From Thermotomaculum hydrothermale (GTDB lineage Bacteria; Acidobacteriota; Holophagae; Thermotomaculales; Thermotomaculaceae): a DNA stretch of 64,000 nucleotides. The position numbers and the translations under genes are program-made. The stretch spans positions 1-64,000 of the forward strand of contig NZ_AP017470.1 of assembly GCF_016592575.1 (NCBI RefSeq), given 5' to 3'. Below the pieces are notes generated by a model. The model had not been told where the DNA came from, ran no database searches, and was given only the letters and a program-made list of their open reading frames with translations. This document shows positions 34,681-42,754 of this stretch, piece after piece (the stretch's first letter is position 1; the number at the start of each line of letters is the position of its first letter).

Positions 34681-34943
34681 CAGTCTTTCCCCGGTAATTT
34701 AGGTTTGTTAAAAAACCATAGCATTCTAATCCATTGAAATCTTTTTATTTTTTTCTTTTCCTCTTCTGTAAGTTTTGATGGGCAAATAAACTGCTTCCAC
34801 TTTAGAATACTGCTTGTGTCTGCAAGTTTTAGAATAGGTTTTACAAGGTTAAAAAGACTAAAGCGGGTAAGCTTTACCATTGAAACAAGGTCTATGAGGT
34901 AAACCTTTTTATCTTTAATTATAATATTTCCCCTTTTTCTCAA
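34680..34943 (-). CDS. WaaP/Kdo-kinase-like protein, C-terminal part (frameshifted)
   Basis: This frame holds the catalytic loop of an LPS-kinase-like fold. Read upstream past the apparent TTG start, it gives LHSENIYHLDLRKRGNIII (HxDL, with N as metal ligand). VYLIDLVSMVKLTRF follows, with the metal aspartate. It continues the frame of the upstream piece at 34945 if one base is removed from an A8 tract near 34970. It is not a separate gene. Confidence 0.7.
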   Translation of the reverse strand: MRKRGNIIIKDKKVYLIDLVSMVKLTRFSLFNLVKPILKLADTSSILKWKQFICPSKLTEEEKKKIKRFQWIRMLWFFNKPKLPGKD

Positions 34944-34944
34944 A

Positions 34945-35325
34945 TCAAGGTGGTATATGTTTTCTGAATGGAGTTTTTTTTACGCACTTTTTTAGCTCCT
35001 CAACTGCAAAACAGTACTCCTCTTTTTTTTCAACTTCCCCGAATGTTTTCCCGTTAATAAATTCAATTGCAAGGGAGTGTTCATCAGGCATGCCGTATGT
35101 TTCAGGGAAAAAATCAAATAGTTTGTTTACGAGTAAATAGTTTTTATACTCCCTCTTTGCCATCCTTTTGCCGTATCTCTTGATTAATGGAGTTTTGTTT
35201 TTATAATCCTTAATTACAATTTGTTTTCCGTTTATTTTTACAATGTAAACGTCAGCCTGCTTTTTTTTACCTTTTAACAGGTATGTTTTTTCAAGTCTAT
35301 CTATAACTTCTCTATTTAACTCCAT
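34945..35325 (-). CDS. WaaP/Kdo-kinase-like protein, N-terminal part (frameshifted)
   Basis: A 126-codon frame carrying the N-lobe of a small kinase-like protein: QIVIKDYKNKTPLIKRYG with the ATP-binding lysine, a conserved KREYKNYLLV helix and the hinge-like LAIEFINGK. LPS heptose/Kdo kinases phosphorylate the core sugar in the cytoplasm. The last residues (TPFRKHIPP) are out of frame. The joined gene 34680-35325 would give about 213 residues, the normal size for this family. Confidence 0.7.
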   Translation of the reverse strand: MELNREVIDRLEKTYLLKGKKKQADVYIVKINGKQIVIKDYKNKTPLIKRYGKRMAKREYKNYLLVNKLFDFFPETYGMPDEHSLAIEFINGKTFGEVEKKEEYCFAVEELKKCVKKTPFRKHIPP

Positions 35326-35663
35326 TAAAGCCTCTTGAAAATCTCAAGTAAATTCTCTAATTCCTGTTTGATTTCTTTCAACTCATTTTTAAAATTAATG
35401 TGTGATTTAATTTCGTTTTTGTGCTCTTTCATGTCTCTTTTAATTCCCTCAATTGTTAGTCCGCTATCCCTTTTTTGTTTTATTACTTTAAGCAACTCAA
35501 TCTCTTTATCTGAGTAAACCCTTTGTCCTTTGTTGTTTTTAACAGGTTTTAATTGAGGAAACTCCTTTTCCCAGAACCTGATTGTTGATGCAGGCTCTCC
35601 TATTATTTTTGAAACTTCCCCTATTTTGTAAAACCTTTTTGCTGGAATTAAGAATTTTGCCAT
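35325..35663 (-). CDS. MerR-family transcriptional regulator
   Basis: A 112-residue protein with an N-terminal MerR helix-turn-helix (FYKIGEVSKIIGEPASTIRFWEKEF, near 11-35). The wing follows (NKGQRVYSDKEIELLKVIKQKRDSGLTIEGIKR), then a coiled-coil dimerisation helix from about 75. No C-terminal effector domain or metal-binding cysteines are present. It overlaps the kinase gene by one base and heads the minus-strand operon, so it may regulate it. The inducer is unknown. Confidence 0.87.
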   Translation of the reverse strand: MAKFLIPAKRFYKIGEVSKIIGEPASTIRFWEKEFPQLKPVKNNKGQRVYSDKEIELLKVIKQKRDSGLTIEGIKRDMKEHKNEIKSHINFKNELKEIKQELENLLEIFKRL

Positions 35664-35764
35664 ACACTCCTCAAGTATTAATTTTAATATAATCTATAAT
35701 TTTTTGATAGAAAAAAGGAAAACTATTATCTCCATTTTGATAAAATGGCAAAAGGAGAATTTTT

Positions 35765-37024
35765 ATGCCAGACTGGGAAATTAATTATAGTAAAAAAGAG
35801 ACTGGAGTAAAAAGGGTATTTAAAAATATGTTTTCCCTCTTTTTTTTGAGGGGGAGTTTGCACTTTCTTCATTTTATAACCTACCCATTTTTAATGAGGA
35901 TGTTAGGAGTAGAGAGGTTTGGCCTTGTTGTTTTTGGCCAGTCAATAATAATGTTTTTTTCAATAATCACAGATTTCGGGTTTAATTTAAGTGCAGTTAA
36001 AGAGGTTTCTATTAAAAGGGAAGACAGTAAAGAGGTAAATGAAATATTTGTTTCTGTTTTCTGGGTAAAATTATTACTTGCATTATTTTCTCTTTTCTTT
36101 TTACTATTGCTTGTAAACTATTTCCCTAAATTTAAGACAGAAAAACTGTTTTTTCTATTAATGTACGGTTATCTTGTTGGATATGTCCTATTTCCAATAT
36201 GGTTCTTTCAAGGTATGGAAGATATGAAATACATAACCTATTTCAACCTTTTAGGAAGGGTTGTTTACACAGTTTTATTATTTGTGTTTGTTAGAAAGCC
36301 TGAGCATTATATTTTAGTGCCACTTTTTTTGTCCTTTTCTATGATTTTAACAGGGGTTTCCTCTTTTATGCTGGCTTTAAAAAAGTATAGGCTAAAACTT
36401 TATTTTCCTCGTTTTTCTGTACTTGTAAATAACTGGAAAAAGAGTTTTCATTTCTTTCTTTCCAACCTGTTTATCTCAATGCTTAATTACAGCAATGTTA
36501 TATTTTTAGGGTTATTTTTAGGGAATGAGGCTGCAGGTTTGTACTCAATGGCTGAAAAGATTTATCAGGCATTAAGTTCTCTCTATGTGCCACTTAACGA
36601 TGCCCTGTATCCATATATGGCAAAATTCAAAAACTTCTCTTTCTTTAAAAAAGTTTTTAATTTTTCCTTTTTGTTGAACCTAATTTTTCTTTTTATAGTG
36701 GCTGTTTTTTCAAGGGAGATAATATTGATTATGTATGGAAAAGCATATGTTGAGTCAATAGCCGTATTAAGGATATTATCTTTAAGTGGAGCAATATGGC
36801 TGCCTTCATTATTGATAGGTTACCCCTTGCTGGGGGTAACAGGGAAAGAGAAACTTGTAAATAATTCAATAATTTTTGCATCAATTATACATATAGCATT
36901 GCTTTTAACAATCTCTAATTTTGCTACAGTAACCCTTGTAGCAATGCTTTTTGTTTTTACCCAGATTGTTATCCTCTCAATTAGGCTTTACGGGTTACAT
37001 CAAATCAGGGATAGTTTAAGTTGA
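35765..37024 (+). CDS. Polysaccharide flippase (Wzx/RfbX-like, MOP superfamily)
   Basis: A 419-residue protein with about twelve membrane helices. It moves lipid-linked O-antigen or exopolysaccharide units across the inner membrane. The N-terminal FFLRGSLHFLHFITYPFLMRMLG and VVFGQSIIMFFSIITDFGFNLSAVKEVS stretches (near 23-80) are typical of the Polysacc_synt family. A good AAGGAG site precedes ATG 35765. No glycosyltransferase cluster surrounds it, so the transported glycan is unknown; it might supply the pilin-modifying enzymes nearby, but that is speculation. Confidence 0.85.
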   Translation: MPDWEINYSKKETGVKRVFKNMFSLFFLRGSLHFLHFITYPFLMRMLGVERFGLVVFGQSIIMFFSIITDFGFNLSAVKEVSIKREDSKEVNEIFVSVFWVKLLLALFSLFFLLLLVNYFPKFKTEKLFFLLMYGYLVGYVLFPIWFFQGMEDMKYITYFNLLGRVVYTVLLFVFVRKPEHYILVPLFLSFSMILTGVSSFMLALKKYRLKLYFPRFSVLVNNWKKSFHFFLSNLFISMLNYSNVIFLGLFLGNEAAGLYSMAEKIYQALSSLYVPLNDALYPYMAKFKNFSFFKKVFNFSFLLNLIFLFIVAVFSREIILIMYGKAYVESIAVLRILSLSGAIWLPSLLIGYPLLGVTGKEKLVNNSIIFASIIHIALLLTISNFATVTLVAMLFVFTQIVILSIRLYGLHQIRDSLS

Positions 37025-37064
37025 AACACTGGGATTTTGCTGTAAAATCTATTAAGAGGTGGAT

Positions 37065-37880
37065 ATGGAGAGGTTGAAAGCAACTGAAAGTAGAGAAAAA
37101 AAGATTGTGAAAATAAAAAATACAAAGGTTGGTGGCGGGTATTTCCTCTTTTGTGCAGGCCCCTGTGCAGTTGAATCAAGAGAATTGATGAAGGAAATAG
37201 CCTCGTATTTAAAAAGCACGCCTGTTAATTTGATTAGAGGGGGTGCCTTTAAACCGAGGACTTCCCCTTACTCTTTTCAGGGATTGGGAGAAGAAGGGTT
37301 GAAGATACTAAAAGAGGTAAGCGAGGAATTGAATATCCCCTTTGTTACAGAGGTAACTGACACAAAGTATGTTGAAATAGTTGCAAAGTATGCTGATTGC
37401 TTTCAAATAGGCTCAAGGAATATGAGTTCTTTTGAACTTCTTAAAGAGGTGGGTAAAACAGGAAAGCCAGTGCTTCTTAAAAGAGGAATGTCAGCAACTG
37501 TGGATGAATTTTTAAATGCAGCGGAGTATATTTTAAATGAAGGAAATGACAACATTATCCTATGTGAAAGAGGGATTCGTTCGTTTGACTCTAACTTCAG
37601 GAATATACTTGACTTAAATGCTGTTGCCTATTTAAAGCAAAAGACATTTCTACCTGTTATAGTTGACCCAAGCCACGGTACAGGAAGGAGAGAGATTGTT
37701 GAAAAACTCTCTCTTGCAGCAATGGCAGCAGGTGCTGATGGATTGATTGTTGAAACACATCCATACCCAGAGGAAGCCCTGTCAGATGGTTTTCAGTCCT
37801 TAAATAGAAAGGAGTTTTTGTCTCTATCAGAAAAGGTTAAAAAGTTTGCCTCTATTTTCAACTATGAAATCCAATCTTAA
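37065..37880 (+). CDS. aroF: 3-deoxy-7-phosphoheptulonate (DAHP) synthase, type I-beta
   Basis: First enzyme of the shikimate pathway, condensing phosphoenolpyruvate and erythrose 4-phosphate. The 271-residue TIM barrel has GPCAVES near residue 33, [20 protein letters not shown] near 59, LLKRGMSA near 140, CERGIRSF near 168, DPSHGTGRR near 205 and [14 protein letters not shown] near 235. ATG 37065 sits 5 bases after GAGG and is preferred to the GTG at 37059. It lacks an N-terminal ACT-like or chorismate mutase domain, so feedback inhibition may be absent. Confidence 0.93.
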   Translation: MERLKATESREKKIVKIKNTKVGGGYFLFCAGPCAVESRELMKEIASYLKSTPVNLIRGGAFKPRTSPYSFQGLGEEGLKILKEVSEELNIPFVTEVTDTKYVEIVAKYADCFQIGSRNMSSFELLKEVGKTGKPVLLKRGMSATVDEFLNAAEYILNEGNDNIILCERGIRSFDSNFRNILDLNAVAYLKQKTFLPVIVDPSHGTGRREIVEKLSLAAMAAGADGLIVETHPYPEEALSDGFQSLNRKEFLSLSEKVKKFASIFNYEIQS

Positions 37881-38511
37881 AATAGAAAAAATAAGGCAAA
37901 AACTTTTTAAATATTATGGCTCACTTAACTGGTGGCCTGCTGAAACCCCTTTTGAAGTTTGTGTTGGAGCAATTTTAACCCAGAATACTGCCTGGAAAAA
38001 TGTTGAGAAGGCAATTGAAAATTTAAAAAGAGAAAATCTTTTATCCTGTAAGGCATTGACTGAGGCTGAATTGCCTTTAATTGCCAGATTGATAAAACCT
38101 TCAGGCTACTTTAACCAGAAGGCAAAGAAATTGAAAGAATTTTGCTCATTTTTAAGTGAAAATTACAATTGTTCCCTTGGTGAGTTTTTCAATTCAGGTT
38201 CAGTTGAAGAATTAAGGGGAAAATTGCTTTCAATCTGGGGGATAGGGAAAGAGACGGCAGATTCAATTCTACTTTACGCAGGCAACAAGCCTATTTTTGT
38301 TGTTGATGCCTATACAAAGAGGATACTTTCCCGACATGGAATTTGTGAGGAAAATATAGATTACGAAAAATTAAGAATGTTAATTGAAAACTCAATTAAA
38401 AAGAGTGTGGAATACTACAACGAATTTCACGCAGCTTTAGTTTACATAGGTAAGGATTTTTGCAGTAAAAAAAAGCCTTTATGTGATAGATGCCCCCTTA
38501 AAGGTTTATAA
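37864..38511 (+). CDS. Endonuclease III-related DNA glycosylase (HhH-GPD)
   Basis: A base-excision glycosylase of about 215 residues. The fold starts with TPFEVCVGAILTQNTAWKNV near 32. The helix-hairpin-helix LLSIWGIGKETADSILLYAG near 123 contains the catalytic lysine, and VVDAYTKR near 147 supplies the aspartate. The C-terminal iron-sulfur motif is incomplete: C-x6-C-x2-C is followed by PLKGL and the stop, just before the expected fourth cysteine. It overlaps the end of aroF by 17 bp and lacks a ribosome-binding site, suggesting coupling. Confidence 0.85.
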   Translation: MKSNLKIEKIRQKLFKYYGSLNWWPAETPFEVCVGAILTQNTAWKNVEKAIENLKRENLLSCKALTEAELPLIARLIKPSGYFNQKAKKLKEFCSFLSENYNCSLGEFFNSGSVEELRGKLLSIWGIGKETADSILLYAGNKPIFVVDAYTKRILSRHGICEENIDYEKLRMLIENSIKKSVEYYNEFHAALVYIGKDFCSKKKPLCDRCPLKGL

Positions 38512-38575
38512 TTTTTGTTTTTTTTTGCCTTGTATTCTGTCATAATTATAGGGATAACAATGTTAGGAGTGTTTT

Positions 38576-39466
38576 ATGAAAAAGATTTTGCCTGCAATAA
38601 TACTGGTTTTTATTTTTTTGTTTTTAACAGCCTGTAATAAGGAAAAGAAATACTACGAAGGAAGTGGTAAGGTAATAGCCAACATTAATGGTTATAAATT
38701 AACTGAAGATAAGCTTGACCTTCTTTACAAAACCCTGCCGGAAAATATTAAACAGCAGTACAGGGGAGAAGAGGGAAAGAAAAAACTGATAGAGCAGTTA
38801 ACTGTTCAGAAACTTCTTGTTCAGGAAGCTAAAAGGTTAAATCTGGATAAAAATCCAGAATTCCTGGTTAAAAGGGAGATGGACGAAGATTCACTTATTA
38901 TGGAACAGTATTACAAATACCTTTTTGATAATTATAAGCCAGATGAAAAGGCATTAAAGGATTTTTACAACTCTCATCCAGAGATTTTTGCGCCTCAAGA
39001 AGAGTTTGAAGCGTACCACATACTTATCACCCCTCAGAAAGACCAGAAGGTTTTCAATACAAAGAAGTCAGATGCTAAAAATGAAAAAGAGGCACAGAAA
39101 AAAATAAAAATGATTCAAAGGTTGCTTAAAAAAGGTGTCCCCTTTGAAAAGGTTGCAAAAGAGTATTCAGAAGGGCCATCTGCACCAAGAGGTGGATACT
39201 TAGGCAAGTTTAATTTAGGCAGAATGATTCCAGAGTTTGAAAATGCTTTAAAGAAAATGAAGCCAGGTGAAATAAGCGAGCCTGTTAAAACAAGGTTTGG
39301 TTATCATATTATTTATCTAAAAAACAGGACAAAACCTGCGCCTAAGCCATTTGAACAGTTAAGTGAAAAGGAAAAGAACCAGGTTATGCAGCAGTTTTTC
39401 AGAAATCTACTTGAAAATAAAATAAAGGAGTTAAAAGCTCAGGCTCAAATTGTAGTACAAAAGTAA
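38576..39466 (+). CDS. Parvulin-type peptidyl-prolyl isomerase lipoprotein
   Basis: A 296-residue periplasmic foldase. The signal has lipobox LTAC (Cys20). A SurA-like N-domain (KLIEQLTVQKLLVQEAKRL near 68) precedes the rotamase domain at about 130-260, with EAYHILITP and GPSAPRGGYLGKFNLGRMIPEF, and FGYHIIYLKN near its end. It is the first of three related secreted proteins in a row and likely assists outer-membrane or secreted protein folding. Confidence 0.9.
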   Translation: MKKILPAIILVFIFLFLTACNKEKKYYEGSGKVIANINGYKLTEDKLDLLYKTLPENIKQQYRGEEGKKKLIEQLTVQKLLVQEAKRLNLDKNPEFLVKREMDEDSLIMEQYYKYLFDNYKPDEKALKDFYNSHPEIFAPQEEFEAYHILITPQKDQKVFNTKKSDAKNEKEAQKKIKMIQRLLKKGVPFEKVAKEYSEGPSAPRGGYLGKFNLGRMIPEFENALKKMKPGEISEPVKTRFGYHIIYLKNRTKPAPKPFEQLSEKEKNQVMQQFFRNLLENKIKELKAQAQIVVQK

Positions 39467-39469
39467 TCT

Positions 39470-40426
39470 ATGAAAAGGTTTTTAGTTGGATTAACTTTGA
39501 CAATTTTAATAATTTCAGGGGTTTCCTGTGGGAAGAAAAGCAGGAAGCCCCCTGTCCCTGAAAATGTAATAGCCACAATTGACAAATACTATGTTTTCAG
39601 GGATGAGTTTCTATTGTATTTAAACCTGAATTATAAACCAATCCTTGAAAAGAAAGACAGCTTTATACTTTCAAGGATACTTGATGATTATCTTAAAAGA
39701 AGAATGATTTATCTTTATTTAAAAGAAAAAAACATGCTTCCTTCAAATGATGCAATTGTTGAGTATATGAAATTTCACGGTTTTGACAGGATTTATAAAA
39801 AACTTGATTTAAAGAATAAAAGGTACTTTGTTTTTTTTATGATTTTAAATTTAAACGAAGAGATAATGAAAAATCATATTCTTAAAGATTATGTTCATGT
39901 TGACGAAAAAGAAATCAAAGATTATTACGAAAATAGAACAGAAGAATTTATAAAAAAGAAAACATACTGTTTTACAAGGTTTCACAGTTCATACAAAGAT
40001 TTAATGGTGGAAGCAAGAAGGTGGATAGTAAGAAAACACAGGGATGAAACCTTTATCAGATTAAGATACAGGGATATAGAGGTTGAAGAAAATTGCTTCG
40101 AAGAAGACAATATACCGGAAGATTTTTTAAAAATTTTGAAAAAAATGAGACCTAACAGGGTGTCAAAGGTTATAAAGTTGAAAATTGGAGAAAAGGAAGA
40201 TTACAATATTTTATGGCTTAAAAAGGTAATACCTGCAAGAAAACTAAAGTTTGAAGAGGTAAAAGATATGATTTACAATAAAATTGCTATGGAAAAATAC
40301 TCAAAGAAGGAAGAGGAAATCTATTCTGAGATTAACAAAAAATTTAAAGTGATTGTTTATCCAGAAAATATTCTTGTTTTTAAATACAACGGGGTTTTCC
40401 CCGTATTCAATTCGGAGGGAAAATGA
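39470..40426 (+). CDS. SurA-like lipoprotein without a clear isomerase domain
   Basis: A 318-residue lipoprotein with lipobox ISGVSC (Cys20). The N-terminal half has the SurA/trigger-type helical pattern (VIATIDKYYVFRDEFLLYL near 33, KDYVHVDEKEIKDYYENR near 138). The region corresponding to the parvulin domain is strongly diverged and lacks the usual GG-LG-F motif. A chaperone-only role fits SurA biology, where isomerase activity is dispensable. It starts 3 bp after the previous gene and overlaps the next by 4 bases. Confidence 0.7.
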   Translation: MKRFLVGLTLTILIISGVSCGKKSRKPPVPENVIATIDKYYVFRDEFLLYLNLNYKPILEKKDSFILSRILDDYLKRRMIYLYLKEKNMLPSNDAIVEYMKFHGFDRIYKKLDLKNKRYFVFFMILNLNEEIMKNHILKDYVHVDEKEIKDYYENRTEEFIKKKTYCFTRFHSSYKDLMVEARRWIVRKHRDETFIRLRYRDIEVEENCFEEDNIPEDFLKILKKMRPNRVSKVIKLKIGEKEDYNILWLKKVIPARKLKFEEVKDMIYNKIAMEKYSKKEEEIYSEINKKFKVIVYPENILVFKYNGVFPVFNSEGK

Positions 40427-41388
40427 AAAAAATAGCCTTACTTTTATGCTTTGCAATAATTTTTGGAGCACAGGCTAAAATAATAGACAAAATTGCTATT
40501 ATAGTTAACAACAGGGCGGTAACATATCACGAGCTTGAAAAACTCTATCAGATAAGGTCTTCTGAACTTTACAGAAAATATGCTGGCAAAGAGCTTGCTG
40601 AAAAACTTGAGGCTTTGAAGAAGCAGGTAATTAAAGATAAAACAGATGAACTGCTTCTCCTTGAAAAGGCTTCTCAGGAAGGGATTACCATCAGTGATGA
40701 AATGATGGATAATTTTATTAAAGGATTGATGAAGCAGAACAATATTGAAAATGAGGAGCAGTTTAACAATATCCTTATGCAGCAGATGGGAATGACTTTA
40801 AAGCAGTTTAAAGAAACACAGAAAACTCAGTACATAGCAAGGACAGTTATACAGCAATTTGTCATAAATAAAATAGTTATTGATGAGGCAGAAATTAGAG
40901 CATATTATGACGAACATATTGACGATTATAAAACTCCCTTTACATATTCAATTCAGGAGATAGTCCTGTACTATGATTCAACTACAAAATTATTTGTTGA
41001 AAACAGGGCAAAATCAATTGTTGAAGAGTTAAAATCAGGGAAGCTTGATTTCTCAACTGCAGTGTCTCTTTACTCTGAAGCCAGTTCTAAAGAGTTAAAT
41101 GGAGAATTGAAAAACCTGAAATTAGGGGATTTGAACAAAAAACTTGAAGAGGCGGCTTTGAAATTAAAAGTTGGTGAAGTTGCTATGGTGGAGCTTCCTG
41201 ATTCAATTCACATAGTTAAACTTATTGAAAGAAACGAGCCTAAACCTCTTCCTTTTGAAAAAGTAAGGGATAAAATTGAAGACAAGTTGAGACAGCCTTT
41301 AATTCAGGATAGAATTGACAAGTTTATGGAAGAGTTAAGAAGCATATATTATGTAAGGATTGATGTTAAACCGGAAGAATTAAAATGA
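40423..41388 (+). CDS. SurA-like periplasmic chaperone
   Basis: A 321-residue protein with a cleavable signal peptide (AQA-K near residue 19). The SurA N-terminus IIDKIAIIVNNRAVTYHELEK is clear, followed by a long helical domain. A diverged parvulin domain follows (FTYSIQEIVLYYDS near 175; KLKVGEVAMVELPDSIHIVKLIE near 247). It likely escorts outer-membrane proteins. The GGAGGG site and ATGA overlap show tight coupling with the preceding gene; its own stop overlaps the S4 gene start. Confidence 0.8.
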   Translation: MKKIALLLCFAIIFGAQAKIIDKIAIIVNNRAVTYHELEKLYQIRSSELYRKYAGKELAEKLEALKKQVIKDKTDELLLLEKASQEGITISDEMMDNFIKGLMKQNNIENEEQFNNILMQQMGMTLKQFKETQKTQYIARTVIQQFVINKIVIDEAEIRAYYDEHIDDYKTPFTYSIQEIVLYYDSTTKLFVENRAKSIVEELKSGKLDFSTAVSLYSEASSKELNGELKNLKLGDLNKKLEEAALKLKVGEVAMVELPDSIHIVKLIERNEPKPLPFEKVRDKIEDKLRQPLIQDRIDKFMEELRSIYYVRIDVKPEELK

Positions 41389-41648
41389 GGTTAGACCTTT
41401 TTTTAAAAAAGGTTTTAATAATAAAAAGAAGAACACTATCTCAGGAGTTAATAAAATCTGGGAGGGTTTTTGTAAATGGAAGTATTGCAAAGCCGGGTAA
41501 AGATATAAAAGAAGGTGATATTATTATATTCCCGTTGAGGAAAAAGAAATTAACCATAAAGGTTAAACAAATACCAAAAGGCAATGTAAAAAAAGGTGAT
41601 GAATTAAACTATTACGAAGTTTTGAAAGAGGAGAATATAGATGAATGA
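41385..41648 (+). CDS. S4-domain RNA-binding protein (Hsp15/RqcP-like)
   Basis: An 87-residue protein that is essentially one S4 domain: MRLDLFLKKVLIIKRRTLSQ and SGRVFVNGSIAKPGKDIKEGD. Small S4 proteins such as Hsp15 and RqcP bind stalled 50S subunits carrying peptidyl-tRNA. It is coupled by overlaps on both sides between surA-like and yhaM genes. The choice between Hsp15 and RqcP cannot be made from this sequence. Confidence 0.83.
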   Translation: MRLDLFLKKVLIIKRRTLSQELIKSGRVFVNGSIAKPGKDIKEGDIIIFPLRKKKLTIKVKQIPKGNVKKGDELNYYEVLKEENIDE

Positions 41649-42603
41649 ACATATTTTTGTTAAAGATTTAAAGCCTGATTCAAGGGTTGAGGATATTTAT
41701 TTGCTTAAACTGATAGGTTTAAGGGACAAAAAAAATGGGGGGCAGTACCTTCTCCTTAAACTCTCCGATATGAGCGGCGAGATAATGGGTATGATGTGGG
41801 ATAAGATTGATGGAGTGATTGATAAAGTTAAGCCTGGAGATTTTGTAAAGGTAAGATTCAGGGTGCAGGTTTACAACAACAATTTGCAGGCAATTGTTTC
41901 AAAGATTGACAAGGTTGACGAAGGAGAGATAGACAACGCTGAGATATTTTTCCCATCTTCAGAAATCCCTGCTGAAACTTTGTATGAAAAGATTATTAAA
42001 TTTGTTAACGAAAAAATTGATAATAATTTTATAAAAGAACTTGTATTCAGAGTATACAAAGACCCTGAAATAAAGCCCATGCTTTTAAAAGCCCCTGCTG
42101 CAAAATCCCTACATCATGCATACAGAGGTGGATACCTTGAGCATGTTTTAGGATTGCTCAGGCTTGCTGAGAAAGTTTGCGAAGTTTACCCTTTTATAAA
42201 CAGAGATATAGTTTATGCAGGCCTTTTGTTCCACGACATTGGAAAATTGTGGGAATTGTCCTATGAAAGAGAATTTAATTACACAACAAAGGGCAGGCTT
42301 TTAGGGCATATTGCAATTGAATATGAATTTGTTACTGACAAAATAAAAGAGATTCCGGATTTTCCTGAAGATTATAAATTGCACCTGCAACACATACTCT
42401 TATCCCACCACGGAGAGCTTGAATACGGATCTCCTAAGAGGCCTAAAACTCCAGAGGCTTTATTAGTTGCAACAATAGACAATTTAGACGCAAAAATGAA
42501 TGCAATGAAAAACGCAATTGATGCAGATGCCCAATCAGACCACCCGGATTGGACTCCATACCTTCCTATGTTTGAAAGGGTAATATTCAAGAAAAGGCCG
42601 TAA
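41641..42603 (+). CDS. yhaM: 3'-5' exoribonuclease YhaM-like (OB-fold plus HD domain)
   Basis: A 320-residue protein. An N-terminal OB-fold (to about 95; YLLLKLSDMSGEIMGMMWDK) is followed by an HD hydrolase domain. HD ligands are HHAYRGGYLEHVLGLL near 158 and LLFHDIGKLWEL near 196, with HILLSHHGELEYGSPKRPKTPEAL near 250. Length and order match YhaM, a metal-dependent 3'-5' exonuclease acting on RNA and DNA. It overlaps the S4 gene by 8 bp, suggesting a common RNA-related transcript. Confidence 0.88.
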   Translation: MNEHIFVKDLKPDSRVEDIYLLKLIGLRDKKNGGQYLLLKLSDMSGEIMGMMWDKIDGVIDKVKPGDFVKVRFRVQVYNNNLQAIVSKIDKVDEGEIDNAEIFFPSSEIPAETLYEKIIKFVNEKIDNNFIKELVFRVYKDPEIKPMLLKAPAAKSLHHAYRGGYLEHVLGLLRLAEKVCEVYPFINRDIVYAGLLFHDIGKLWELSYEREFNYTTKGRLLGHIAIEYEFVTDKIKEIPDFPEDYKLHLQHILLSHHGELEYGSPKRPKTPEALLVATIDNLDAKMNAMKNAIDADAQSDHPDWTPYLPMFERVIFKKRP

Positions 42604-42684
42604 TTTTTTTAAAATTAATTTAGCTGGTTGGTTTAAGGTTTTAAGGTATATCTTTATTAAAGCTGTTTTTATTTTTTTATTTTC

Positions 42685-42745
42685 TTGACATGTGTCAAAA
42701 ACAGAGTTAATTAAAATTGACATTGAAATTGTTTGATTCTATCTT
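42685..42745 (+). promoter_or_regulatory. Promoter region of the beta-helix gene
   Basis: Two perfect TTGACA boxes occur, at 42685-42690 and 42717-42722. The second has TATCTT 17 bp downstream (42740-42745), which would give an almost leaderless message. The first is the left arm of a small inverted repeat TTGACA-TG-TGTCAA (42685-42698), a possible operator. Confidence 0.4.
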
Positions 42746-42754
42746 CTGAATAGG

